From NCBI RefSeq assembly GCF_051859565.1, contig NZ_JBHYFK010000008.1, positions 1-64,000 of the forward strand: a DNA stretch of 64,000 bases, read 5' to 3'. The position numbers were made by a program, and so were the translations under genes. The notes below the pieces were generated by a model that did not search any database, was not told where the DNA came from, and saw only the letters and a list, made by a program, of their open reading frames with translations. Of this stretch, positions 20,093-27,799 are shown in pieces. The stretch's first letter is position 1, and every line of letters begins with the position of its first letter. The stretch comes from Glycocaulis sp051859565. Lineage in GTDB: Bacteria; Pseudomonadota; Alphaproteobacteria; Caulobacterales; Maricaulaceae.

Positions 20093-20439
20093 TGACCGCT
20101 CTCCATGGACGTTAATACGCCGGGCGGACATGCCCAGCCTGATATCGGGGCTATAACCAGAATGGCTCCGTGTGCGCGAAGCGCTGCCGCGCCGCTCTGC
20201 CCGCCTGCGTGGCCGGGCATTTCAGCTCTCAGAAGGGACCCTGCGCCCAGGGGCTCGGCAGCCAGCGCGCCTGCCGACGACGCCGCCATCAGTATTTCGG
20301 CCGGCGGCGTGCCGGGCGCAAATATGGCGAGCATGGTACCGCTTCTCGGCGGGGCCAGCGTGAGAGCAGGCGGCACGACGCATACCAGCGCCAGCATGAC
20401 CGCCATCTGCCATCCCGCTCTGTTCCCGCCAAGCTTCAT
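20089..20439 (-). CDS. Small exported or membrane-anchored protein
   Basis: 116 residues if started at the ATG at 20439; earlier in-frame starts up to 20496 exist and no ribosome site settles it. There is a hydrophobic N-terminal segment (about 12-30), then a compact domain with the phrase GTMLAIFAPGTPPAEI and a C-terminal part ALRAHGAILVIAP. I have the impression of a small conserved alphaproteobacterial family but cannot name it. Its stop overlaps the GTG of the chemoreceptor-like gene, so the two are coupled and may work together. Confidence 0.55.
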   Translation of the reverse strand: MKLGGNRAGWQMAVMLALVCVVPPALTLAPPRSGTMLAIFAPGTPPAEILMAASSAGALAAEPLGAGSLLRAEMPGHAGGQSGAAALRAHGAILVIAPISGWACPPGVLTSMESGQ

Positions 20440-20684
20440 CACGTGTTGATATCCCGGTTCGCGGCGGCCGCCCATTCGCGTTCCGCGCAAGTTCACGGCT
20501 ACCGTAATCGCCTGTTCCGGCTAATAAACTGTTAGCCATGCAGCGGTGCTGAAGCTTCATTCTGCATTTTTTGTGCATCAGGCCCGGGAACGATTCAGAT
20601 GCCCATCGCATTGATCCCATGTCTGGCCGGTCTGCCCCCGCTTCCCCCGCTTCGATGGACCGGCGCAACAGAGGAATGACAGAC

Positions 20685-21284
20685 ATGAAGACGTTTCTGA
20701 TTTCTGGCGTTTCGGCTCTCGCGCTGGCCGGCATGGCTCTCGCGGTTCCGTTTGAGGACGCCGATACCGATGGTGATGGCCGCGTGAGCCTTGAAGAAAT
20801 TCAGGCCATTGATCCGGCAACGACCGAAGCCGAGTTTACGCTCTATGACGTGGATCTCGATGGCGGTCTGGATGAAGACGAGTATGCCGCGTGGCGCGTT
20901 GCCACCCAAGGCGATACCCAGCCGGACCCGTTCGCTGACCCGATGACGGATGACGCGCTGCAGGATGACCCGCTTCAGGACGATCCGCTGCAGGATGATC
21001 CGCTGGCCCAAGACGATCCGGTTGATCTGGAAGAGGTTCCCGCTGACCCGTACCAGAAGTCTTTCCGCGATGACGACGAGAAAGACGAGTACCGCGACGA
21101 AGAGCGCGATGAGAGCGCTGCCGACGGGTACACCGTCCCGGACGCTGCCTTTGACCGCGATGATGTCGACTACGACCGCGATGCGGACGAAGACGAGATC
21201 ACCGAAGAGCTCAATGAAGCACAGGCCGAGGAGCTTGAATCCGACGCCGACGAAGACGGTGACGAGAACGAACCCTGGAAATAG
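20685..21284 (+). CDS. Exported acidic EF-hand protein
   Basis: 199 residues from the ATG at 20685, supported by AGAGGA nine bases upstream and by the signal peptide that follows (cleavage near ALA-VPF). Two canonical EF-hand loops are seen, DTDGDGRVSLEE and DVDLDGGLDEDE, each with acidic residues at loop positions 1, 3, 5 and 12, so it should bind calcium in the periplasm or outside. After them comes a run of DDPLQ repeats and a long Asp/Glu-rich tail to the C-terminus. Function unknown; calcium storage or a surface role is inference. Confidence 0.8.
   Translation: MKTFLISGVSALALAGMALAVPFEDADTDGDGRVSLEEIQAIDPATTEAEFTLYDVDLDGGLDEDEYAAWRVATQGDTQPDPFADPMTDDALQDDPLQDDPLQDDPLAQDDPVDLEEVPADPYQKSFRDDDEKDEYRDEERDESAADGYTVPDAAFDRDDVDYDRDADEDEITEELNEAQAEELESDADEDGDENEPWK
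20949..21023 (+). repeat. 15-bp in-frame tandem repeat
   Basis: Four units of the type GATGACCCGCTTCAG encode D-D-(A/P)-L-Q, with a fifth partial unit; the fourth unit has an extra codon (DDPLAQ). Codons differ between units at third positions, so the array is old enough to have drifted or is held by protein-level selection. It lies just after the second EF-hand of the acidic protein. Confidence 0.8.
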
Positions 21285-21413
21285 GGCCTAGTTCCTGACA
21301 CCGGCCTGGCCCTCCGCCACCCGCCTCCTCCCCGCCCAATCCCCGGAGGCGGACTGGCGGGGGGTCCGGCACACCAGGGCAGGGGCAGCGAGTCCCGCCG
21401 CTATTTCTGCCCG

Positions 21414-21445
21414 AAGAGCCGCTCATCCGAGCGGCTCTTTTCGTT
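21414..21445. terminator. Bidirectional Rho-independent terminator
   Basis: Perfect ten-base arms AAGAGCCGCT and AGCGGCTCTT, the latter followed by TTCGTTT, with a six-base loop. It lies between the convergent EF-hand gene (+) and htpX (-), and the A-rich start of the left arm gives a short U-run on the minus strand too. Confidence 0.8.
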
Positions 21446-21450
21446 TGCCG

Positions 21451-22404
21451 CTAGCCCCAGGGGCCACCAAACCGGCCCGGGTTTGCGCCCTGAGCTTGCG
21501 ACGGCCCGCGCGACCATGGTCCTTCCTCGCCCCATGGCCCACCCGGATAACGCCCGGCGCCGGCCATCTGGCGCAGGCGCGCGATACGGTTGGCCGTTGA
21601 GGGATGGGTGGAGAACAGATTATCTGCGCCCTGGCCGTTCAGCGGATTGATGATGAACATGTGCGCGGTCGCCGGATTGCGCTCGGCAGACGGGTTCAGC
21701 GTGGTGCGAGCGCCGCGCTCGATTTTTTCCAGTGCTGCGGCGAGAGACATCGGGTTGCCGGCGATCTCGGCGCCGACCCGGTCGGCCTCATACTCGCGCG
21801 AGCGCGATATGGCCATCTGAACAAGTCCGGCCGCCATCGGCGCAAAGATCGCCAGTGCAATCGCGCCGATCAGCCCGCCCCGGTCACGTCCGCCCCCAAA
21901 GAAGAGCGCAAAGTTCGCCAGAAAGCCGATCGCCCCGGCGAGCGTCGCGGTGACTGTCATGGTCAGCGTGTCGCGGTTCTTCACATGGGCGAGCTCATGG
22001 GCCATCACGCCGGCCACTTCTTCGCGCGTCAGACGGGAGAGAAGCCCCGTCGTGGCGGCAACGGCGGCATTGTTCGGGTCGCGCCCGGTGGCAAAGGCGT
22101 TGGGCTGAGGGGTATCGATCACATAGACGCGCGGGCGTGGCATGCCTGCCCTGTCGGCCAGTGCGATAGTGTCCTGCGCATAGCGGCGAAGGCCGGGGTC
22201 GCGTTCGTCGGGCGTAATCTCGCGCGCGCCATGCATGCGCAGCACCATCTTGTCGGAATTCCACCAGGCCATCACGTTCAGCGCGCCTGCAATCACCAGC
22301 GCTATTGCCGCCCCGCCCGGCCCGCCAATCAGATAGCCGACCGCGCCGAACAGCCCGGTCAGGGCGGCGAGCAGGATGAAAGTGCGCAGCGTATTGGCCG
22401 TCAT
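21451..22404 (-). CDS. htpX: Protease HtpX homologue
   Basis: 317-residue inner-membrane M48 zinc protease that degrades damaged membrane proteins. The zinc motif HELAH is at 136-140 and the third ligand lies in REYEAD (203-208); the family phrase FSTHPSTANRI is near the C-terminus. Two membrane helices precede the catalytic domain and two follow it. It has a Gly/Pro/Trp-rich tail of about 35 residues (GGPWGEEGPW...) that is not essential to the fold. AAGGG lies seven bases before the start. Confidence 0.95.
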   Translation of the reverse strand: MTANTLRTFILLAALTGLFGAVGYLIGGPGGAAIALVIAGALNVMAWWNSDKMVLRMHGAREITPDERDPGLRRYAQDTIALADRAGMPRPRVYVIDTPQPNAFATGRDPNNAAVAATTGLLSRLTREEVAGVMAHELAHVKNRDTLTMTVTATLAGAIGFLANFALFFGGGRDRGGLIGAIALAIFAPMAAGLVQMAISRSREYEADRVGAEIAGNPMSLAAALEKIERGARTTLNPSAERNPATAHMFIINPLNGQGADNLFSTHPSTANRIARLRQMAGAGRYPGGPWGEEGPWSRGPSQAQGANPGRFGGPWG

Positions 22405-22482
22405 GGGAGTTCCCTTGTCTTCAACTGCGGGATGGATGGTTGCAGGCTGGCACTTGCCGCCTGCTGCGCCTAGATATCTGGT

Positions 22483-22677
22483 ATGAGCGATGACACTTCA
22501 CAAGATGCCAGACGTCCCTTGAGCGCTGCTGCACAGCGCGCCCTGGCCGAGGCCGAGGCGCGCCGCAAGGCGGCTGACGCGCAAGAGGCTTTGCCTGAAG
22601 AGCTGGGCGGGCGCAAAGGGCCTGAACCCACCCGCTATGGCGACTGGGAAAAAGGCGGCATCGCCCACGATTTTTAG
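22483..22677 (+). CDS. DUF1674 protein, SDHAF4-like succinate dehydrogenase assembly factor
   Basis: 64 residues. The C-terminus GGRKGPEPTRYGDWEKGGIAHDF fits the DUF1674/SDHAF4 signature, known in mitochondria and alphaproteobacteria to bind FAD-loaded SdhA and help assemble complex II. The N-terminal 40 residues are an Ala/Arg/Glu helix. It is divergent from htpX; sdh genes are not in this window. No clear ribosome site is seen before the ATG. Confidence 0.8.
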   Translation: MSDDTSQDARRPLSAAAQRALAEAEARRKAADAQEALPEELGGRKGPEPTRYGDWEKGGIAHDF

Positions 22678-22735
22678 ATGGTTTGGGCGCGCGGCTTTCG
22701 CCTCACCGGAGTTTCCGGCAAGGGGCGGGATGGCG

Positions 22736-22817
22736 CAGCGGATAGCCCGGATGCCGGGCGGAAGGGTTTTACTCTCAAGGCGGAAGTCTCATGCCCGGTT
22801 TCAAGGGCCATCCGCTG
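22736..22817. other. Long imperfect hairpin, possible structured RNA
   Basis: The outer arms CAGCGGATAGCCC (22736-22748) and GGGCCATCCGCTG (22805-22817) pair along 13 bases with one G-U. After small internal loops GCCGGGC (22753-22759) pairs with GCCCGG (22793-22798), leaving a purine-rich loop of about 33 bases. The shape resembles a small regulatory RNA or a decayed mobile hairpin. No promoter or terminator is clear, so transcription is unproven. Confidence 0.35.
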
Positions 22818-23109
22818 CTTGCAGGGCATGAATGCCATTGCCGTAACCCCATTAAGCGCCATGCGGCACAGTGAACCGGCTTTTGCGAAGATCTCGTCAG
22901 TTCCTCGCGCCGGACACCTGGAGCGGCAGGCCGTTTCAGCCTGCTCCCGGATCGTTTTTCAGCCGCGTCGCGAACCTCAGCCATCCCTCGAACCGGGACA
23001 CGCAGTATAAGCGCGCTGTCGAAGGGGTGGGATAAGTAGCGGAGTTCTTTCGGGTTTTCCTGGCGTAAACCGGGCCGTTCTCTCCTGTTGTCCACTTGCC
23101 TTCGTCGTC

Positions 23110-23193
23110 GTCATGCCCGCGCAGGCGGGCATCCAGAGCTGCGGGGCTAAAGCCTAGACAGCAATGCTGGATTCCCGCCTGCGCGGGAATGAC
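23110..23193. repeat. Inverted-repeat element (GTCATGCCCGC...GCGGGAATGAC)
   Basis: Arms of about 27 bases: the left reads GTCATGCCCGCGCAGGCGGG and on to CATCCAG, the right CTGGATTCCCGCCTGCGCGG and on to GAATGAC. Each arm is itself a hairpin (CCCGCGCAGGCGGG, CCCGCCTGCGCGGG). About 30 bases separate the arms. Elements of this wording are very common between genes in Proteobacteria, which makes a dispersed nonautonomous repeat the natural reading. Only one copy is seen in this window. Confidence 0.75.
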
Positions 23194-23265
23194 GACTTGA
23201 AGGGGCTGAAGCAGCTCGAATAGCGGCTTACGCTTGGCGTCAGGAATATATTCCGCTATTGTGAC

Positions 23266-23757
23266 ATGATGCGGATTATTATCACTTTGTTAAGCATTCT
23301 TGCCGCGCCCATGGCGGCGGTCCAGCAAGTCATTCCCGGTCCGCTGGAGGCCGAGATACTGCGCGTGATCGACGGCGATACGATCGAGGTGCGTGCCTTT
23401 ATCTGGCCGGGCCATAGCGTGGAGACGCGCGTGCGGCTGGCCGATGTGGATGCGCCGGAAATCCGCCGGGTACAATGTGAGGCAGAGCGCGAGGCGGGAC
23501 ACAGGGCCAAGGCGTTTGTCGAAAATCTGCTGACGCCCGAAGGTCAATCGGGTGGGCGTGTTGCCATCCGCAATGTGCAGCTGGGCAGTTTTGCAGGGCG
23601 TGTGATTGCCGCGATGGAGCTGGCTGACGGGCGCGATCTTGGGGCTGTGCTGCTGGAGGCGGGCCTTGCCACGCCCTATAACGCGCGCGGCGGCTGGTGC
23701 CCCTCTCTGGAGTCCTCGCTTGAGAGCGCTCAGGAGGCTTCGGCGAGCCGTTCCTGA
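23266..23757 (+). CDS. Exported thermonuclease-like (SNase) protein
   Basis: 163 residues with an N-terminal signal peptide (about 1-18). The staphylococcal-nuclease fold is shown by VIDGDTIEVR, TRVRLADVDAPEI and the later GSFAGRVIAAM, which carry the Asp, Arg and Glu residues expected at the calcium and phosphate site. It probably cleaves DNA or RNA in the periplasm or outside. Its last 28 bases overlap the end of the convergent DUF2061 gene. Two adjacent ATGs make the exact start ambiguous by one codon. Confidence 0.85.
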   Translation: MMRIIITLLSILAAPMAAVQQVIPGPLEAEILRVIDGDTIEVRAFIWPGHSVETRVRLADVDAPEIRRVQCEAEREAGHRAKAFVENLLTPEGQSGGRVAIRNVQLGSFAGRVIAAMELADGRDLGAVLLEAGLATPYNARGGWCPSLESSLESAQEASASRS

Positions 23758-24032
23758 CGCTTCTTCTCTGCTTTCGCCCACGCCTTCTCATGGAAGTAAT
23801 AGGCCACCGTCTGCACAGCCGGTTCAATCAGGCCGATAGCAAGCGCGGCGCGCCAGTTCCAGGTCAGAAGGAACGCAACAGACATCGCCACGACAAGGTG
23901 CATGATCGCGTAGGTTACGGCCTTGGCCGTGTTACGCGAGGGGCGGAACAGGGCAAGGAAGCCGGGCGCGGAAGGGCGCCCATCCTCCAGCCGGTCATGC
24001 CGGTGCAGGAGCATTCTGAAAAATTCGGCCAT
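23730..24032 (-). CDS. DUF2061 membrane protein
   Basis: 100 residues from the ATG at 24032, favoured over 24089 by AAGGA eight bases upstream. The core TAKAVTYAIMHLVVAMSVAFL and LIEPAVQTVAYYFHEKAWAK fits DUF2061, a two-helix membrane family. The C-terminal tail is basic. Function of the family is not known. It is convergent with and overlaps the nuclease gene. Confidence 0.8.
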   Translation of the reverse strand: MAEFFRMLLHRHDRLEDGRPSAPGFLALFRPSRNTAKAVTYAIMHLVVAMSVAFLLTWNWRAALAIGLIEPAVQTVAYYFHEKAWAKAEKKRQERLAEAS

Positions 24033-24120
24033 GGCCCGGTTCCTTGCAGGATCACTATGAGGATATGGCTTTAACAACGCGGGGCACAATGGATTGTTTC
24101 TATTGACGCCGGAAATTCTG

Positions 24121-25428
24121 TCATCCCGGTGTGACGAGGGGGGCGTCCCCGCCCAGACTCAAGGCGTGGCCAGCAAGATAAAGCGAACCGCAAATGACCA
24201 CGCGCGGGCGCTCCACCAGATGGCAGGCATCGGTCAGCGCTTCGATCAGGCCCGCACTGGTCTGGACCATGTGGCCCGCCTTGCGGGCGGCTTCGGCGGC
24301 GTCCTGCGCGCTCATCGCGCCTTCACGCGCGGCAAAACCCGACACGGTGATGACAAGGCCTGCGAGCCCTGCAAAGGGTTTGAGGAAGGCTGATGCATCC
24401 CGCCCGGCGGAGAAGCCGCAGATCAGTACAAGCGGGCGCTCTTCGCGCGCTTCCAGCTCGCCCATGGCCTGGGCCAGCACCTCGCCTCCAGCGGGGTTAT
24501 GCCCGCCATCCAGCCACAACTCAGCCTCACCGGCTCTGGCTATATCGGCGAGCGGTCCGCTGGTGAGGCGCTGCATGCGCGCGCGCCAGCTCGCCTTTGG
24601 CAGGCCTTCGCGTACCGCTTCCTCACTGAGGCCCAGCTTGCGGGCGACCGCGATGGCGCCTGCTGCATTGGCGATCTGGTGCGACCCGAAAAGGCCGGGC
24701 AGCGGTAAATCCCAGACGAGGTTCTCTTCCTCATAGACCAGCCGGTCATGCTCCACATAGGCGCGGTAATCGCGCTCGTGCAGTGTCAGCGGGGCGCCCA
24801 GCCGCATGGCGGCGCGCTCGATGGCCATCAATGCCTCAGGGACTTGTGGCCCCACCACGCATGGCACGCCGCGTTTCAGGATACCGGCCTTTTCGCCCGC
24901 GATCTTTTCAAGGCTTTCGCCTAGATACGCCTGATGGTCGAAGCTGACCGGGGTGATGAGGGTGATGGCGGGCTTGTCGATGACATTGGTCGCGTCCAGC
25001 CGCCCGCCAAGGCCCACTTCCAGGATCAGACGGTCGGCTTGCGTCTCGCTGAACAGGAGGAAGGCGGCGGCTGTCGTGGCCTCAAAGAAGGTGAGCGGCG
25101 CACCGCCATTGGCCCCCTCTACGCGTTCCAGCGCCGCCAGCAGAGGCGCGTCTTCCACCTCTGCGCCTGCCAGCACAATACGCTCATTGAAGCGCACCAG
25201 ATGCGGCGAGGTGTAGACATGCACGCGTTCGCCAGCCGCTTCGCAGATGGCTTTCAGGAGGGCCGCGCTGGAGCCCTTGCCGTTGGTCCCGGCGATATGG
25301 ATGGTGGAGGGGAGGCGGTCTTGCGGATTACCCAGAGTGTCCAGCAGGCGCGCTAGCCGCTCCAGCGACAGATCCATGCTGGCCGGATGCAGATTGGCAA
25401 GCCGGGCCAGCGCGTCAGCTATGCTCAT
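24121..25428 (-). CDS. folC: Bifunctional dihydrofolate synthase/folylpolyglutamate synthase
   Basis: 435 residues, Mur-ligase fold. The P-loop is GTNGKGS (47-53); further family marks are VGLGGRLDATNV and the Omega-loop/Lys region EKAGILKRG, and HNPAGG in the C-terminal domain. It joins glutamate to dihydropteroate and extends folate tails in the cytosol. It ends the aroA-trpB-brnTA-trpA-accD-folC run; only four bases separate it from accD, an order typical of alphaproteobacteria. Confidence 0.95.
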   Translation of the reverse strand: MSIADALARLANLHPASMDLSLERLARLLDTLGNPQDRLPSTIHIAGTNGKGSSAALLKAICEAAGERVHVYTSPHLVRFNERIVLAGAEVEDAPLLAALERVEGANGGAPLTFFEATTAAAFLLFSETQADRLILEVGLGGRLDATNVIDKPAITLITPVSFDHQAYLGESLEKIAGEKAGILKRGVPCVVGPQVPEALMAIERAAMRLGAPLTLHERDYRAYVEHDRLVYEEENLVWDLPLPGLFGSHQIANAAGAIAVARKLGLSEEAVREGLPKASWRARMQRLTSGPLADIARAGEAELWLDGGHNPAGGEVLAQAMGELEAREERPLVLICGFSAGRDASAFLKPFAGLAGLVITVSGFAAREGAMSAQDAAEAARKAGHMVQTSAGLIEALTDACHLVERPRVVICGSLYLAGHALSLGGDAPLVTPG

Positions 25429-25432
25429 CGGA

Positions 25433-26311
25433 TCAGGCGGCGGGCGCAGGCACGTTGGCGGTGGCTGCGGGCCGCTTCATCAGCGTGCGCAGCACATTGC
25501 CCAGCACGCGCGGCAGATCGCGGCGGTGGACGACGCGGTCCACCATGCCTTTTTCCAGCAGGTATTCGGCGCGCTGGAAGCCTTCGGGCAGTTTCTCACG
25601 GATCGTCTGCTCGATCACGCGCTGACCGGCAAAGCCGATCAATGCGCCGGGCTCGGCCAGATGCACATCGCCCAGCATGGCGTAGGAGGCCGTGACGCCG
25701 CCTGTCGTGGGGTCGGTCAGTACCACCACGTAAGGCAGCTTGGCTTCACGCAGCATTTCAACGCCAATCGTGGTGCGCGGCATCTGCATCAGGGAGAGGC
25801 AGCCCTCCTGCATGCGTGCGCCGCCCGCAGCCGTGAACACGACCAGAGGCGTGCGGCGCTCCACTGCGGTCTCGGCAGCTTTGAGGAAGGATTCGCCAGC
25901 GGCCATGCCCAGCGATCCGCCCATGAAGGAGAAGTCCTGCACCAGCACGGTCGTCTCGATGCCCTGAATACGGCCCACCGAGATTACCATCGCGTCCTCG
26001 CGGCCCGTCTTCTTGCGGGCGGCGGCCAGGCGCGAGGCATAGGGCTTGTCGTCGCGGAATTTCAGCGGGTCCTTGGGAACTTCAGGAAGGGCGATCTCCT
26101 CCCATGTGGCGTCGAACGTGTAGCGCAGGCGCACATCCGGCCCGATGCGCACATGATGGCCAGCCGGCGTGACGTGCAGGGCCGCTTCAAGGTCCTTGTG
26201 GAACACCATCTCGCCCGAGACCGGGCATTTCATCCAGAGATTTTCCGGCGTGTCGCGCTTGTCGAACATGCGCGTCACACCCGGCGGGGTAAGCTTGGAA
26301 AGCCAGTTCAT
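25433..26311 (-). CDS. accD: Acetyl-CoA carboxylase carboxyltransferase subunit beta
   Basis: 292 residues. AccD with AccA transfers CO2 from biotin to acetyl-CoA in the first step of fatty-acid synthesis. The crotonase-like core (VQDFSFMGGSLGMAAGE, TTGGVTASYAMLGD) is intact. The N-terminal zinc ribbon is not: of the four cysteines (CxxC-x15-CxxC) only C29 remains, and the other positions are S32, T48 and G51. Loss of these ligands is seen in alphaproteobacterial AccD more widely, so the enzyme is presumably active. It lies between trpA and folC. Confidence 0.95.
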   Translation of the reverse strand: MNWLSKLTPPGVTRMFDKRDTPENLWMKCPVSGEMVFHKDLEAALHVTPAGHHVRIGPDVRLRYTFDATWEEIALPEVPKDPLKFRDDKPYASRLAAARKKTGREDAMVISVGRIQGIETTVLVQDFSFMGGSLGMAAGESFLKAAETAVERRTPLVVFTAAGGARMQEGCLSLMQMPRTTIGVEMLREAKLPYVVVLTDPTTGGVTASYAMLGDVHLAEPGALIGFAGQRVIEQTIREKLPEGFQRAEYLLEKGMVDRVVHRRDLPRVLGNVLRTLMKRPAATANVPAPAA

Positions 26312-26341
26312 TTGATTGTCCCAGGCTGCCTGTTGGTGCGA

Positions 26342-27133
26342 TTATCGCGCATTATGGGTGGCGGAGGCCAGTTCTTTGGCCAGTTTGACCGCGCCTGCCA
26401 CACCGCCATCCGCCAGCGCGTCCACAATCGCCGAGCCGACGACCACCGCATCGGCGACTTTCGCAATCTCTGCAGCGCGTGTCGCCGTCTTCACGCCAAA
26501 GCCCACCGCGACCGGCAGTCCGGACGCCTTGCGCACCCGGTCCACCGCCCCTGAAACCACCGCCGTCTGGCCGATACCGGCGCCTGTGACCCCGGTGGTG
26601 GAGACGTAATAGACAAAGCCGGAGGTATTTTTCACCACTTGCGGCAGGCGGTCATCGTCGGTGGTGGGGGTAGCGAGGCGGATAAGGGAGAGGCCAGCGC
26701 GCTCCATCGGCTCGCGCAGCGGAGCGTCTTCTTCAGGCGGCAGATCCACGCAGATCACGCCGTCGGCTCCGGCAGCGCTCGCCGCATCGACAAACGCCTG
26801 ATAGCCAAAGGCGTGGAAGGGGTTCGCATAACCCATGATCACGACAGGCGTCGCCGCATTGGCTTTTCGGAACTCCGCGATGAGCTGAAGCACGCCGCGC
26901 AATGTCATGCCACTATCCAGCGCCCGCAGTGCCGCGCGCTGGATGGGCGGACCATCGGCCATGGGATCGGTGAAGGGCGCGCCCAGCTCGATCACATCGG
27001 CTCCGGCTTCGGCGAGGCCATGCATCACCTTCAGCGTGGTGGCGGCATCGGGATCACCGGCCATCACATAGGCGACGAATCCGGCCTGCCCGTCTGATTT
27101 CAGGCGCGCAAACGTGGCAGAAAGGCGTGTCAT
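26342..27133 (-). CDS. trpA: Tryptophan synthase alpha subunit
   Basis: 263 residues, TIM barrel. The catalytic acids are at their canonical numbers, E49 and D60, in VIELGAPFTDPMADGP. It cleaves indole-3-glycerol phosphate and passes indole through a tunnel to TrpB. In most relatives trpA directly follows trpB; here about 700 bases with a toxin-antitoxin pair lie between them. TTAAG and GGGAAAC sequences before the start give only a modest ribosome site, so coupling to upstream translation is not obvious. Confidence 0.96.
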   Translation of the reverse strand: MTRLSATFARLKSDGQAGFVAYVMAGDPDAATTLKVMHGLAEAGADVIELGAPFTDPMADGPPIQRAALRALDSGMTLRGVLQLIAEFRKANAATPVVIMGYANPFHAFGYQAFVDAASAAGADGVICVDLPPEEDAPLREPMERAGLSLIRLATPTTDDDRLPQVVKNTSGFVYYVSTTGVTGAGIGQTAVVSGAVDRVRKASGLPVAVGFGVKTATRAAEIAKVADAVVVGSAIVDALADGGVAGAVKLAKELASATHNAR

Positions 27134-27158
27134 GGCTGCTTTAAGTTTCCCAGATGAA

Positions 27159-27189
27159 ACCCCCGACGCGCCTTCGCGCGCTCCGGGGT
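27159..27189 (-). terminator. Hairpin between brnA and trpA, possible weak terminator
   Basis: On the minus strand ACCCCGGAG-CGCGC pairs with GCGCG-TCGGGGGT around a GAAG loop, followed by only three T residues. It could end part of the brnTA transcript or protect the trpA leader. The poor T-run makes strong termination unlikely. Confidence 0.4.
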
Positions 27190-27232
27190 CTGAATAACGC
27201 TTTATGCCTGATCGGCAAGGGGGCGGTGCGGC

Positions 27233-27538
27233 CTATTCCGCCGGGGTTTTGCGCTGGGCTTCCATGAAGGCGCGCAAAGCCGCGTTGATGCGGGTCTGAT
27301 AGCCGCGCCCGCCTTTTTTGAAATAGGCGAGCACATCTTTGTCCAGCCGCACCGTCACCTGCTGCTTGCCATGGCCGGTATGCCAGACGCCGCGCGCGAA
27401 ATCCTCTTCCGTCAGCTCAGGGATGTCGGAGAAGTCAATCTCTTCATCGGGAAGATCGGCCAGACGGCGCAGTTCCTCGCGTTCCGCTTCCGTAAGAGGC
27501 GGCAGATCCTCAAGTTTTACGCGGACCGTACGTCCCAT
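27233..27538 (-). CDS. brnA: BrnA-family antitoxin
   Basis: 101 residues. The N-terminal half is acidic and would wrap the toxin; the C-terminal half has a ribbon-helix-helix-like DNA-binding part (KQQVTVRLDKDVLAYFKKGG, then YQTRINAALRAFMEAQ), as in BrnA/DUF4415 antitoxins. Its start lies inside the end of the toxin gene (29-base overlap), toxin first, as is normal for brnTA. It is expected to neutralise BrnT and, with it, repress their promoter. It sits on the trp strand between trpB and trpA. Confidence 0.85.
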   Translation of the reverse strand: MGRTVRVKLEDLPPLTEAEREELRRLADLPDEEIDFSDIPELTEEDFARGVWHTGHGKQQVTVRLDKDVLAYFKKGGRGYQTRINAALRAFMEAQRKTPAE

Positions 27539-27797
27539 GGAAAGCTCTCCGCTCCTTGCGCCCTGCTGGCCGGGCTGAGATCAGGCGTGTCACGCCCCGT
27601 CGATCTGTATGCACGACGGTGATCAGCAGCAGATCGTCCAGCCACCCTACCGTGACGTTGCGCCATTCACCATCCGGGCCGGGCTTGCCGTCGATTTCGA
27701 TGTGGCGACCTTCAAACACCCGCACCGCACGTTCAAAGCTGATGCCGTGCTTTTCCTGGTTGGCGCGGTTCTTCGCCTCGTCCCATTCGAACTCCAT
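27510..27797 (-). CDS. brnT: BrnT-family ribonuclease toxin
   Basis: 95 residues from the ATG at 27797. The opening FEWDEAKNRANQEKHGISF is the DUF497/BrnT signature, and the C-terminal VVHTDRRGVTRLISARPAGRKERR is the rest of the RelE-like ribonuclease core with the basic residues expected for mRNA cleavage. It would slow translation when free of BrnA. Only 40 bases separate it from the trpB stop, and its start abuts a palindrome that is the likely operator. No clear Shine-Dalgarno sequence is seen. Confidence 0.87.
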   Translation of the reverse strand: MEFEWDEAKNRANQEKHGISFERAVRVFEGRHIEIDGKPGPDGEWRNVTVGWLDDLLLITVVHTDRRGVTRLISARPAGRKERRAFHGTYGPRKT

Positions 27798-27799
27798 CA

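Larger units (their letters stand above)
22678..23265. other. 588-bp noncoding region with structured elements
   Basis: Short open frames here have no plausible protein content. The region holds a long imperfect hairpin at 22736-22817, some unremarkable sequence, and a palindromic repeat at 23110-23193. The last 70 bp must contain the promoter of the exported nuclease. No tRNA or known riboswitch pattern was seen. Confidence 0.5.

Noticed and set aside
22715..22790. tRNA-like wording (TGGCGCAGCGGATAGC) in the region after the DUF1674 gene
   Set aside because: It resembles a D-arm, but there is no T-arm, no matching acceptor stem and no anticodon loop; the bases fit the long hairpin better.
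22678..23010. Plus-strand open frame of 110 codons after the DUF1674 gene
   Set aside because: No ribosome site, no domain, biased composition, and it runs through the hairpin element; treated as noncoding.
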